Shown here: piece after piece, positions 1 to 9,849 of the stretch
How positions within the stretch are numbered: the first letter of the stretch is position 1
Layout of the letters: each line of letters begins with the position of its first letter
Assembly (NCBI GenBank): GCA_001969505.1
Contig: LSSK01001642.1
Span: 1-22,691, forward strand
Reading direction: 5' to 3'
Source: Zancudomyces culisetae
Taxonomy: Eukaryota; Kickxellomycota; Harpellomycetes; Harpellales; Legeriomycetaceae
DNA length: 22,691 bases
Position numbers and translations under genes: made by a program
Notes under the pieces: model-generated
What the model was told of the DNA's origin: nothing
The model's input: the letters and a program-made list of their open reading frames with translations, nothing else
Databases searched by the model: none

Positions 1-254
1 AGAGCATGTCGGTAGATACACCATCTCCGACGGGATATAGGGATAGTGTCTCATCCGAGAACATCCTGATGAACATTCAGTTACACAAATTGAGTGTAAC
101 CGAGACCACAGAACAAGCTCCTACAAGCTTGGCACGTGGTAGAGCACGAGTGGGATTACCGAAAGATTCCACTCTGCGACACCACGAAAGTCAGTATTTT
201 TTTGCATTTATCTTCGCGGTTAGCCTTTTTTTACATTATATAATTATCCATTAG
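1..254 (+). CDS. 3' end of an unidentified gene, C-terminal hydrophobic tail
   Basis: The reading frame is open from the window edge to TAG at 252-254, so this is probably the C-terminal part of a larger protein. An ATG at position 6 could also be an internal Met. The visible part is a Ser/Thr-rich polar stretch, then a basic segment (LARGRARVGLPK), then about 18 hydrophobic residues (FFAFIFAVSLFLHYIII) ending the protein. That order (polar cytosolic part, basic patch, terminal membrane helix) is what tail-anchored membrane proteins show, so I infer ER or mitochondrial outer-membrane anchoring. I do not recognise the family. The end of the gene lies only about 200 bp from an LTR. It may also be a chance open frame. 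Confidence 0.4.
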   Translation, partial: SMSVDTPSPTGYRDSVSSENILMNIQLHKLSVTETTEQAPTSLARGRARVGLPKDSTLRHHESQYFFAFIFAVSLFLHYIIIH

Positions 255-458
255 GTTATTTTACATATCCTGTTAAAAACGTCAAGCTATTAGTATAATA
301 CCTTGATGCGTGCAAAAGAGGATATTAATTTAGTTAGTCAAATATTCTAAAGTTAAACCTGTACATTGTACAAAAATTCAAACTAAAGAACTTTGAGATA
401 CAAATAATGATCGATAATATGTAGCCAGATGTAGGTATACTACAATTTTTGTCATTTG

Positions 459-854
459 TGTTAGGTTTTATTCAAGTTTATTTATAATATATATTTTGAA
501 GAATATTAACTTCCTAAATGAAGCGAATATTTTTCACTGCCTCTTCCATTGACGTTTTTGTCGGGGTTTAAATACTTGTAGAGACAGGTAAAAAATAAGA
601 AAAAATATTCATGAGCATGAAGTTACTTAACATTATGTGATGTTTCAGGATGTTAATCACATCCAGACATTTACATAGATGTTAATCCCGTTGGATATTT
701 TTCTCCTAGATGTTAACGTGATTAATATCGTTAACATGATGCGTTACAAATTTTGTGATTGTAACGTTGCGAGTTCACGTTACAATTAAATTAGTAATAA
801 TTAATTAATTAATTAAAACTATTTAAGCTAAATTGAAATAACTAATTCATAACA
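459..854 (-). repeat. LTR of a retrotransposon, reversed (LTR copy A)
   Basis: Read on the minus strand, this 396-bp segment begins TGTTATGAATTAG and ends CCTAACA, the usual TG...CA ends with short inverted termini. It matches 2750-3113 in the opposite orientation. Two blocks make the match plain: the GTAACG...CGTTAC block (762-787) and the block around TATTTAAACC plus the GGCAGTGAAAA block (about 529-577). Estimated identity is about 80-90 percent in these blocks and lower between them. TATTTAAA could be the promoter TATA element. No target-site duplication is seen: the flanks are atttg (454-458) and ctatc (855-859). The right edge abuts the reverse transcriptase relic directly. Confidence 0.75.
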
Positions 855-2034
855 CTATCCCTTGCCAGTGATAGAAGAAATATTTGAAGCATTGGCCGGC
901 TCCGCAGTCTATAGCGTATTAGATGCACTATCCGGATTCTGGGAAATAAGAATCAAAGAGGAGGATAAACTTAAGACAGCATTTTTGTTTCCCGGAGAAG
1001 GTTTATTCTGTTACAACGTGATGCCCTTTGGGTTATCAAACAGTCCAGCCACACAATAAAGGCTGATGGAAAAGGTGCATACTCCAGTTCTATGAAAACC
1101 CGTAGTAGTTTTGATAGTGTCATTGTAGTATTTTCAAGTAGTATCAATAATCTTATTGCTGACTTACAAGTCGTAATCGATCTTCTTCGAAATGCGAAAA
1201 TAAAACTAAATTATACTAAATGCGTTTTCGCCCGGGAACGCATGAGTATTTAGGTCAAATTATAAGTGGCAACGGGATCGAAACCAATTCTACTATAACC
1301 GCGGCAGTTGCTCGTCTAAGTTACTCTCAACAATCAAAGAAGTTCAAAGTTTTCTGGGCATGACGGGCTACTATAGAAAATTCGTTGACAATTATGCCGC
1401 TATTACCAGACCATTGACTAAATTACTAAGAAAAGATGTACCATGAAGATGGACAGAGGAATGTAAACAAGCAGTGGATATACTAAATAGTTAATTAAAT
1501 GAGGCTCCCATTCTTAAGTACCCGGATTGGAATAAGCAATTCACAATCTCTACAGATGCTACATCAAAGGGACTTGATGCTATTCTAAGCCAGTCTGAAA
1601 ATAATAAGGAATTCCCAATTGCCTATGCGAGTAGATCGCTGACAAAATCAGAGCGCAAAATTTCATCAACCCGTTTGGAAGAACTAGGAGTTATTTGGGC
1701 TGTAAACTACTTAGGAACTATATTTGGGGAAGGAAGTTCAGAATAATCACAGACCATTCAGCTCTAATAAACCTATTTCATGACAAGCAAGCTACGGGTA
1801 GATTGGCACGATGGGCTTTAATACTAAAAGAATATGACATTGAGATTACCCATCGAAAAGGTTCGCTCAATACTGCAGATTATCTCTCACGTTCAACCGA
1901 CAATATCAACATTTAAGATGAAATAAAGCGAGAAGAGGATGAAGAAAATCACATAACCCTATTCAGTATTGAGATAAATTTACATGTCAATTAAGCAGTA
2001 CTTGACATACCAGACATATCCATTTGTTGCTGAC
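855..2034 (+). pseudogene. Ty3/gypsy pol relic: reverse transcriptase and RNase H
   Basis: Translated pieces match Ty3/gypsy Pol in the right order. RT begins at YPLP, followed by YSVLDALSGFWEIRI and MPFGLSNSPAT. Then comes a thumb/connection piece with [12 protein letters not shown]. RNase H follows with FTISTDAT, the helix with LEELGVIWAV, IITDHSAL and a final ADYLSR motif. The frame is destroyed: stops at 1057-1059, 1093-1095, 1444-1446, 1492-1494 and 1914-1916, and apparent frameshifts near 1110, 1236, 1320 and 1720. The second Asp of the RT YxDD motif reads as Ser in the surviving frame near 1113. After RNase H an acidic linker-like stretch fades out by about 2030. Gag, protease, the N-terminal half of RT and integrase are absent. 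This is a dead, truncated copy. Confidence 0.9.
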
Positions 2035-2598
2035 TGTTAGGAATTGTTTGTAAATAAATTAAATAAATTCATGTTTACATAATTCTCCATGACCAAATCA
2101 AGAAGGTTACAAAATGAAATTGTAACCATATACAAATTACTAAAATGTAACTAAGTACAATTAATTAAATGTAACTAAGTACAAATTATTAAATTTATCT
2201 AACCAAGTCAAGTTAAAATTAATTTCGTGATCAAATTCCATTTAAAATCATTCACAGACCATTTTAGGAAATAAGAAACCTAGAAAGAATTCCGAAACTA
2301 ATAATTCAAATAATCGTCAGAATAAACAAGAATGACGCTATCATTGACACTCTAAACTCACGGTAGTTAACCACGTTAGTTATTCATAAGTTTAATAGTC
2401 AAATTTTAGTTTGATAGAAACTTTACTTTAGAAAATTTTATATGGAAGAAATCGCTGGAGTAAAAAGTATAAAAACCCTTTCGAAATCAATCGAATGAGA
2501 ACTTAGAGAAAAATATCTTATTCACTATTGAATACCATATTTTCTAAATAATAAAATAATTATAAATAATATATCTTAAAAATAATTTATTTATAACA
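2035..2598 (+). repeat. probable LTR of a second, related type (LTR copy B)
   Basis: The segment starts TGTTAGGAATTG and ends TTTATAACA, resembling the termini of the other two LTRs (TGTTATGAATT, TGTTATTAATT; ends CCTAACA, ATTAACA), but its interior differs. It holds a plausible promoter (AGTATAAAAACC near 2467) about 130 bp before the end, as expected at a U3/R junction. No 5-bp target duplication is visible (ctgac on the left, tgttg on the right). It directly follows the pol relic. It could therefore be the 3' LTR of that element after loss of the integrase region, or a later insertion. The boundaries rest only on terminal motifs. Confidence 0.45.
2143..2190 (+). repeat. two-copy 24-bp tandem repeat inside LTR copy B
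   Basis: Copy one (2143-2166) and copy two (2167-2190) share the 18-mer aaatgtaactaagtacaa exactly and differ only in the last few bases, about 22 of 24 identical. Tandem repeats in U3 regions of LTRs often carry protein-binding sites. That role is inference here. Confidence 0.8.
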
Positions 2599-2749
2599 TG
2601 TTGGTCTATCTACTTTTGTTTTCGCTATCTTCTTAATTTAAAAATTTTATTACACCTATTGATGCTGATAACGCCATTGTTGTTAATGGTTTTGTTAATA
2701 TGTTCATAATCAGATATTTTCTATCACTTTTGTTTAGTAACCCGCTTTA

Positions 2750-3113
2750 TGTTATTAATTAACCTAATAGCTTAAATTTAATAATTACCTAGAATTATTT
2801 ATATTAATAAAATTAATTTGGTACAAACATAATTGTTACGTGAACATGCAACGTTACAATCTAGAAATAATTTCCCAAAAGGATTTACATCGCTGGGAAC
2901 ATACAGGATGTGAATCATCCATTCTGAAACTTCACTGAATGTTTCAGATTTCTAGAACATGATAGTTTATGGATTTTTCACTGACCTATTCAAGTATTTA
3001 AACCTCGACGAAAACGTCGATGGAACAGGCAGTGAAAATATCCTCTTCATTATTTAGAAGTTGAATTTCTCTAAATTATTCTCTATTCTATAAACAAATC
3101 AATAAAATTAACA
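2750..3113 (+). mobile_element. solo LTR with 5-bp target-site duplication (LTR copy C)
   Basis: The element starts TGTTATTAATTAACC and ends AATAAAATTAACA. It is flanked by the perfect direct repeat CTTTA at 2745-2749 and 3114-3118, the size expected for integrase-made duplications. The interior matches the reverse complement of 459-854, including GTTACG...CGTTAC (2834-2857), TATTTAAACC (about 2996) and GGCAGTGAAAAT. It also carries a small hairpin, CGACG-aaaa-CGTCG, just after the TATA-like motif. No internal coding DNA is attached, so this is a solo LTR left by LTR-LTR recombination. It is about 30 bp shorter than copy A because copy A has extra GATGTTAA-type repeats. Confidence 0.85.
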
Positions 3114-3118
3114 CTTTA

Positions 3119-6100
3119 TAATAATATTATGCTCTCTCCTCTCATCCGTAACTATAAGGAACTAACCAATAGGAATCATTAACCATTACATTAGTTAGTA
3201 TATAAACCTTTATCAAAGCTATTTGTAAACGTTAAGTCTTTTAATCTAGTTTATTTAGTATCTATACTAATGTAATAAAGCCAATCATAACAGTAACTCT
3301 TTAAGTCTCCAATATATGAAAACGATAATACGCTAAAGCCTGTTGGAAAAAAACTTCTTTCAGAAAGTATAAACCTATGAATTTATCTTATGACTAACAA
3401 TAATAGGTTGAAATTTTAAAATGGACTGTTAAATGATTTCTCTATTCACCAATTCTATTGAATAATTATACTTTTAAACATAAATCTATTTTAAATTTTA
3501 TAATTATAGTCTAGAGTTGTGGTATTAAGGAGTATTAACTATTCACAAATCGAAGAATTCAATACACAAAATTTACACATCATAATTATTTCAATATGAC
3601 TATTGTGAGATCTTGAATTATTTTATTAATTACAATATGATAGTATTCTAAAATTTATAATCGCTTTTCAATCTCTACCTAAATATTTTATAATATACTA
3701 CAGTTGTCATAAAAATTAAAATATTATAGGCTGGACTAATATTTCATAGATTTTTAATGCAATATTTACTAATAATAACTAGTGCCGTAGCCGACAGTAG
3801 AAATTATTGATAATAAATATTAACGTAAATTGGATAACTTACAAAGAGTCAGATATAAGAAAATAAGAAGTTAAAAAGACTGAAAAAGAAGTAGGGAAAA
3901 TTAGTTCGTACTTTTGGCAGTAAGTTATTAGAGTTAGTTAAGTAGATACACCTAAATAAAGTTACAATATAAGTTGCAACACGACACTAGTATCTAATTT
4001 ACTTCTATTATACATTTATAATTCATGATAGCATTTAAAAAAAATTTAATTATCTTTTCTTTTATGTTTATTTTTTTATAGCAATTGTAATTCCAATGAA
4101 ATTAGCATTTAGCTAAGTATTTCCTTAATAGCTTTTATTATCTAAAATCTACAATAATATTTACTTTATAATTTTTATATGTTGATTAGTAATGTGTCTG
4201 CACAGTGTAACTATTTACCATTTCTATTAATATATAACAATTTCACTTACAATCATTTAATGCAATCATTTTAGTACCTGATGCAGATTTTTTGTATTCC
4301 AACTATTACTTTTTTGAAGAGTCGATTATTATACATTTAATTGTTTCTGTTTATTTTTTGTTTTAATTTCTCACTAAGTCTATTAACTAGACTTATCTCT
4401 TTAACTTTGGTTTTAATATATTATTTTAAAACATATTAATATTTTTTTAAATTTTCAAAAGTGGCTGGGGTCTGGTTTAACTGTTTTATGAATTCTAATA
4501 ACATGATAATATCATAACTAAGAATATATAAATGCATTACTGAATTAAGCATAATTCTCAGTTTAGAAAGAACATGACTCCGGCTCAAATTTATACTAGT
4601 TTTACCTTTGTTTTTAAGAGATAAAAGAGCAAAGCATATCTTTGCACAGTCAATAATAAAATAAACACGCCCAACTTATCTAATGTAACAAGCGTTGTTA
4701 CAATTATGTATTTTTCTGTTGCGATTTGCTTCAATCAGCATAATACTTTTTTTTTTGATTCTTTTTATCAGATCATTGACAATAATGTGAAATTTTGGAC
4801 TAAAAAATTAGTACAATATCCATAACCATTAAATAATTCATCTTCATCCTATCAGAGATAGGTTTAAAACTGAAAAAATACAATAGAGGTAAGAGAAGAT
4901 GTATAATACAGGTAGTAGAAAGCCTGCTGTTCGAAGTTGAAAGAATATATTCTTTGTGCTTAACTTGTCTCTGAACTATCTTTAATGCGAACAACAGTTG
5001 ATTGAATGAACTAAACTGTGATATACATTGTTTCTACGGAAGATTTATTTTAATTAGCCATCCATTGTTTTACCATCATTCTGGAAACAACACTATATTT
5101 AGTTGAGGATAAGTCTGTATGGAAAAAAATGAAAGGCGTCACATGTGCTGCTCCAATTTTTATTAAACGAGATTATAAAATGAAGTTATGTAGTTCATAG
5201 TTGTTTATTTTTTCTCTGGAGTATAGTTATAAAACGAATGTAAGTAGTACAAGAGAATAAGACTATTCAGTTGCTGGTAGCATTATTTGCTTAACGGATC
5301 TTTGCGCTTATGTTAGTTTTATCAACACAAATACCTATGACTCTAAATCTGGCCAATTGGTTGGATGTTTTAAACAGGGCTAACTTTTAAAACGCAAACT
5401 AACACTTATTCTAGAACTTGCGTAATTTTTTCCACCTTGTTATTATTGAAGTTCAAGGTATTTGATTGTATTCCTCTTATTACTTTATAAATAGCTATTA
5501 CCTATATATATAATTATTTCCCCTACCTTCCAAATTTTTTGCGGTTGTATTTATTTGGTTCGTGAAAACATCACTTGGCCTGCCCAGTGACCAATTGTGA
5601 AGTAAAAAATGAGATGTACTTATAGGCCATTTGCAAAATTCGCTTTTCCCATTCCTACTATATTATCCAATGAATTTATTTTAATTACTAATGAAGATAA
5701 ATAGCCTAGTTGGAAACCCACAAAAATAGTGTTATAATTATATCGCATCCAATCAAGCAACAGTGAAATAACAAAAAAATTAGGGCAAACAAGGGGCTAA
5801 AAAAAATAAGCGTAGTGGTATTTTCCAGTTTATGAACTTCATCGGTTCCAAATACTGCCTATAATTTCCTTAATAGCCGTAACTCTTGTATTTGCGCAGT
5901 TTACTAGATTACACATGTTTTATTACTGAATTTGGAACTCAGCAATTTTCTATATTAAAATTTAAGAACGATAACTATATTTAATATACCCAATATATCC
6001 AAATAGGAAATAGTTTTGTTTGCAGACTTTAAAATCACAATTATCTCTATACTTAGATAACTTTGTGTATAGATACGAAAAATATACAAAAATTGGAGTG

Positions 6101-6142
6101 AACAGTAAATTACAAAGCGATACAAAGGATAATTCAAACATA
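3119..6142. other. AT-rich gene-free region
   Basis: About 3 kb with no open frame that looks coding; the few short frames (for example 4800-4994 minus) have no recognisable motif and low-complexity composition. Homopolymer A and T runs are frequent. Near the left end, GTAAC occurs at 3148-3152 and 3293-3297, bracketing a 140-bp segment that ends CATAACA and contains TATATAAACC. It may be one more decayed LTR fragment. The last part, up to 6142, must contain the OSH promoter. A TTTGTTTGCAG sequence ending at 6024 looks like a 3' splice site, so an upstream non-coding or short coding exon is possible. Confidence 0.5.
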
Positions 6143-7811
6143 ATGGACAAAAAGGCGGCCTACAGACCTACTCCACCAAGAGTACATGAACTCAATGCAG
6201 TGAATGAGGAGGAATTGGAAGAGGGTCCCAGAAATATAATATTGAGCATGATTGCGCAGCTCGGAACAAATCTAGACTTGAGCAGGGTCACACTACCAAC
6301 TTTTGTCCTTGAGCCCCGAAGCTTTACAGAGCGAATTACCGATTTTATGACGTACCCCGATATTTTGCTAAGGTAAAGGCGGAGTTCTAGCCTTTTATTA
6401 ACACATAAACTGCAATGCTTTTTTCATACGCTAACACTTTCAACATAATGTTTAGGGCAATCGATGAAAAAGATCCTATAGAACGATTCATGTTGGTCTG
6501 TAAATACTACATGGCGGGATGGAGAACCCACCCAAAGGTAAAACGCCAATAAAATGTTACATTCTACCACTTTTAACTTGTTGTAGATGATAACGGCGAT
6601 ACTCAAGCGTATATTGGTCTTTCTAACGAATAGGGGGTCAAAAAGCCTTACAATCCCATATTGGGAGAGTTTTTCAGGTGTAGAGTAGATTGCCAGGAAA
6701 ATGACACAGGTATATATTATTTATCGGAGCAGGTATCTCATCATCCACCGATTTCAGCTTTCACCACTGTGTGTCCTAAAAAGGGTCTGTATATCTCGGG
6801 AGAATTGCGACCCAAGGGCCGTTTTCAAATGAACACAGTAGTAGTAACGCTTGGTGGGAACAGCACAATCAACTTTTTGAAGCACAACGAAAAGTACGAA
6901 GTGACATATCCCAGTATGTATGCAAGAGGAATACTTGTGGGAAAAATGGTGATTGAATTGGGTGGAAAGGCAACAATCAAGTGCGAAAAAAATGACTTGA
7001 TATTTAAGGTTGACTTTAAGACCAGGGGTTTCTTTGGTGGAGAATACAATCAAATTTCAGCCAAAGTATGCAAAATGTCAACAGATGCCACTTTGTACGA
7101 AATCTACGGCGATTGGCAGCACGTCCTTTATTACAAAGTAAGCCCGTCTCTTTCTATTTTTCTTTCTTGTTAGTTTTGACTCAAAAATAAGTACAAGCGT
7201 TTTAATTGTTGTAAAGTTACTCAAGCCTCTATTAATATTTTGTAGAAGAAATCAGCTTCTTCTGAAGCCGAGCACGTATTTTTCGATTCAAATACTGAAC
7301 AACTGAGACAGTTAGTAGCAGAGCCAATTGAGAACCAGAATGAGTTTGAATCACGAAGGTACACATTTTTTCAGGATTTATCTTTGTAATATTAGAAACA
7401 GCTTTGCATTTTAAGCAACAAGTAACAAATTTATGGATTTGATGTAGACTCTGGAACCCTGTTACATTGGCCCTAAAAGTAAAGAACCTAGATAAGGCCA
7501 CTGAAGAAAAAACAAAAATAGAAAACCTCCAACGCGAGATGGCAAAGGAGCGTGAAGCCAAGAAAATAGAATGGGTTCCAAAGTATTTCACCTACAACAA
7601 AGCCAGTGATTCATATAGCCTCAAGTTATTAAAGTAAGTTTATTCAGCGTCTACTTTTTATGTGTAACAAAATTCTAATACCAAGAAAACAACTGGGAAT
7701 GAAAATGTTGAATATATAACCTAAATGCGATATTGTACAAATTACAAACATAGGCAGCACAAAATGGATGCTTTGGCAGATGAAATTGTCAAACCTTTTA
7801 TGTTTGATTAG
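6143..7811 (+). CDS. OSH6/OSH7-like: oxysterol-binding protein homologue, Osh6/Osh7 type (6 exons)
   Basis: ORD-family lipid transfer protein. Osh6/Osh7 move phosphatidylserine from ER to plasma membrane in exchange for PI4P (family knowledge). Exons by frame: 6143-6372, 6456-6537, 6634-7137, 7246-7358, 7448-7633, 7754-7811, giving 390 residues. Key motifs are the lid/entrance LPTFVLEPRS (51-60), VKKPYNPILGEFF (from about 106) and the family signature EQVSHHPP (136-143), whose two His (140, 141) contact the PI4P phosphate. The C-terminal part has the basic, charged helix typical of ORDs (NLQREMAKEREAKK). Introns are 83-120 bp, with 5' sites GTAAAG, GTAAAA, GTAAGC, GTACAC and GTAAGT. The second has CTAAC only about 7 nt before the 3' AG. 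The ATG at 6143 is the first in frame; the frame stays open upstream to 6014, so an N-terminal extension is possible. The last 14 bp overlap the convergent RRM gene. Confidence 0.88.
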
Positions 7812-8397
7812 CTTTTCCATCTAGAATTTCTTGTAATTTGCTATAGTAGTTTTTCAGCTTTTCCGTTTCCATGTCCGATTTTCCGACTGTATGCTCGTTG
7901 TTGTTTACTTTCAATAAATCACTAAAGTCATCATAAATTCCCTCGATTTTTTCATCAGGCTGAATACTCTGTGCATTTTTGGTGGCAGCTGGTATATATT
8001 TTTTGGATCTACTAGATACGCTTACTCTTATGCGCCTGCCATTAAAATTCATATTATTAGAAATGGATAACGCTCTCTCAAAAATACTTTCCATTTCTTG
8101 AAATTCCTCTTCACTGGGAAATGATGGATTTTCCTCCTCAGGTGAACCTATTGGCGGTCGATCTCCAACTATGTACGAAACAAAGGCAAATCCCCTATCT
8201 CGTCCATCTGGATGTCTTGGGACGAATACTTTATCTATTTTTCCAAATTGACGAAAACAATCACGCAATTGTTCCGCGGTAGAGCCCCATGGCAGACCGC
8301 TGACGTGCAATGACCTGCAGCAAAATGTTCGCTTTGTATGCCGGATATAAATCGAAGCGAGATTTGTAGTGGTTTTGATTTTCCCTGCTACATTCAT
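7798..8397 (-). CDS. single-RRM RNA-binding protein, possibly mitochondrial
   Basis: A 199-residue intronless protein with one RRM. RNP2 is LHVSGL (30-35) and RNP1 is RGFAFVSY (68-75), both with the expected aromatic positions. After beta-3 the domain carries an acidic insertion (about 78-97, rich in Glu/Ser/Pro) before helix 2 and beta-4 (RRIRVSV, about 117-123). The first 29 residues are basic and Ser/Thr-rich with no acidic residue, which would suit a mitochondrial presequence. A single RRM after such a leader recalls SLIRP-like proteins, but I cannot assign an orthologue. The C-terminal 70 residues are charged and probably partly helical. The start is the first ATG, next to a run of T on the plus strand. 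Its last codons overlap the 3' end of the OSH gene. Confidence 0.8.
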   Translation of the reverse strand: MNVAGKIKTTTNLASIYIRHTKRTFCCRSLHVSGLPWGSTAEQLRDCFRQFGKIDKVFVPRHPDGRDRGFAFVSYIVGDRPPIGSPEEENPSFPSEEEFQEMESIFERALSISNNMNFNGRRIRVSVSSRSKKYIPAATKNAQSIQPDEKIEGIYDDFSDLLKVNNNEHTVGKSDMETEKLKNYYSKLQEILDGKANQT

Positions 8398-8589
8398 GTT
8401 TTTTTTTTACGGGGAGAGTATTTTTTACTTTTTTCCTTTGTGTTGATATTTGGGTATTAATCTTATGTTTTAGAGTGATTAAATCTGTGGTTTCTTATAA
8501 TCAATCGTATTTTTTGGAATAAGGCCAACTCAAGTGTTGTAATAAATTGACTATCACACCTTTAACTTTTGAATGATTTGAAATGGTAA

Positions 8590-9415
8590 TTTATTAAAAA
8601 TTACTATCTAAATTTATTTTTTGGTGAGTTGGTCAGGCTATATTCGGATTGGATAAAAAAAAACTCAAAGAAACATCCTGGGCCTGAGCCTGAAGTAGCT
8701 AAGCATCCCTGGCAAGCAAGAGGTATACATAAACTCTAATCCTTCTTAAGGTAGTGGCTTGATATTCCTCAAGGTCGAAAATGAACTGGATAGCAAAAAA
8801 ATTTTGTTGAAAGTATAAAAGAGATATATAATTATATTGGTGATGGCATAGCACAATGCATTGTACAAGCTTATGAAAAGCAAGCTACACTTAATAAGGA
8901 TCCTTTTTTTACAAACAGCGTTACCCTCTTTATAGCACCATATCTGGTTTAAGGATAGTTAAGATTTTAATAAGCTCTGGGCTCCATGAATTTAGCACAC
9001 ATTGGCTCTTCTTAAACACGATTTGCTTTGTGATACCATAAAGAAAAGAACCAAATTCTTTATCAACATTAAGAGAAATGTCTCTGGACATTTTCTGAGT
9101 GCTCTCAGATCTCAAGGCTTAATGGCTGGACTGTCACAACTTTTCTTATATGAAACACACCCTGCTGAAAGAACACAGTGTTGGTTACTTGACTAGCAAT
9201 TGGAGTTTCGCGTTTGAGTAGCAAAAAAAGAGGTGTATCTTTACACAGTACGAGTTGTGAGTGCCAAAGACATAAACTAAAAAAAAGCTGCTCTATTTGT
9301 GATACAGCATTCAAATAAACGCTTAACCGCCAAAACATGTTTCCAGCTTTTGCCACTTCAAGTAGGGGAAGGAAATGCCATTTTCACCAGCCTATCATGC
9401 GTTTGTAATTAGTTC
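8590..9415 (+). pseudogene. possible decayed coding sequence, unidentified
   Basis: Coding-like stretches line up on the plus strand but are cut by stops and frame changes. Frame 1 gives a stretch containing ELVRLYSDWIKK and EVAKHPWQARGI (about 8620-8735), stops at 8734, 8746 and nearby, then a 52-codon open part (8794-8949) with YIGDGIAQCIVQAYEKQA. Frame 2 then continues with a piece containing KHDLLCDTIKKRTKFF and SQGLMAGLSQLFLYE (about 8985-9195). Amino-acid composition is protein-like, richer in Gly, Ala, Asp and Trp than random AT-rich frames nearby. I do not recognise the family; a Gag-like origin is possible given the protease-like fragment downstream. No start codon, promoter or splice pattern joins the pieces. 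Confidence 0.3.
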
Positions 9416-9616
9416 AGCACTATTCATACTTGTAAATGTTGAATAGAGGCTTACTTTGTATAGGGATGGAGAGTGTTTCGTGTTTGTTTCTATGGGGGGA
9501 AAAAATACTGGCAAATTCAGTGTTATATGATTATCAATAGGAAATATATCATTTCAATTTAATCAAATCACAAATAGGTTTCTAATTTTCAATAGAGAAA
9601 GTGATAGAGATTTGTC

Positions 9617-9694
9617 ATGAAAGATTTGACGTGTAATATTCGCCATTTCTTCTTTGTTGGGGAAGATTATGATATCGTTATTGGACAATTTTAG
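9617..9694 (+). pseudogene. possible retropepsin C-terminal fragment
   Basis: A 25-codon open frame from ATG to TAG ends in FFFVGEDYDIVIGQF. Retroelement aspartic proteases commonly end with an aromatic/hydrophobic strand followed by Y-D-(I/V)-I-(L/I)-G-(Q/R)-P-(W/F), and this fits except for the missing Pro. The catalytic DTG/DSG half is not visible upstream. If real, it is a scrap of a degraded gag-pro region, which may include the decayed frames at 8590-9415. The following 43-codon frame (9721-9849) is Lys/Arg-rich and unassigned. The match is short and could be chance. Confidence 0.25.
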
Positions 9695-9849
9695 TGCAAA
9701 GCCTTTAATTTTTATTCAGAATGCTGAAAAAAAAGGGCATTGCTGACAAGTGCAAAAAGAAAAGGTTGATATGTCGGTTGGATGACAATCCACAACAAAG
9801 GAGGCAAATAGCTGGATATATAAAAGAACATCAAAAAGTAAAATTATAG

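Noticed and set aside
4800-4994. 64-codon minus frame in the AT-rich desert
   Set aside because: No motif, no promoter context, and hydrophobic composition typical of random AT-rich frames.
5138-5145. GTCACATG resembling a point-centromere CDEI element in the AT-rich region
   Set aside because: No CCGAA-containing CDEIII element lies at the expected distance, and this gene set does not indicate the Saccharomyces lineage.
6754-7053. Minus-strand frames inside OSH exon 3
   Set aside because: They are shadows of the real exon, whose ORD motifs are clear on the plus strand.
9105-9356. 83-codon minus frame
   Set aside because: It begins at GTG, has no motif, and overlaps the plus-strand decayed frames that read more like protein.
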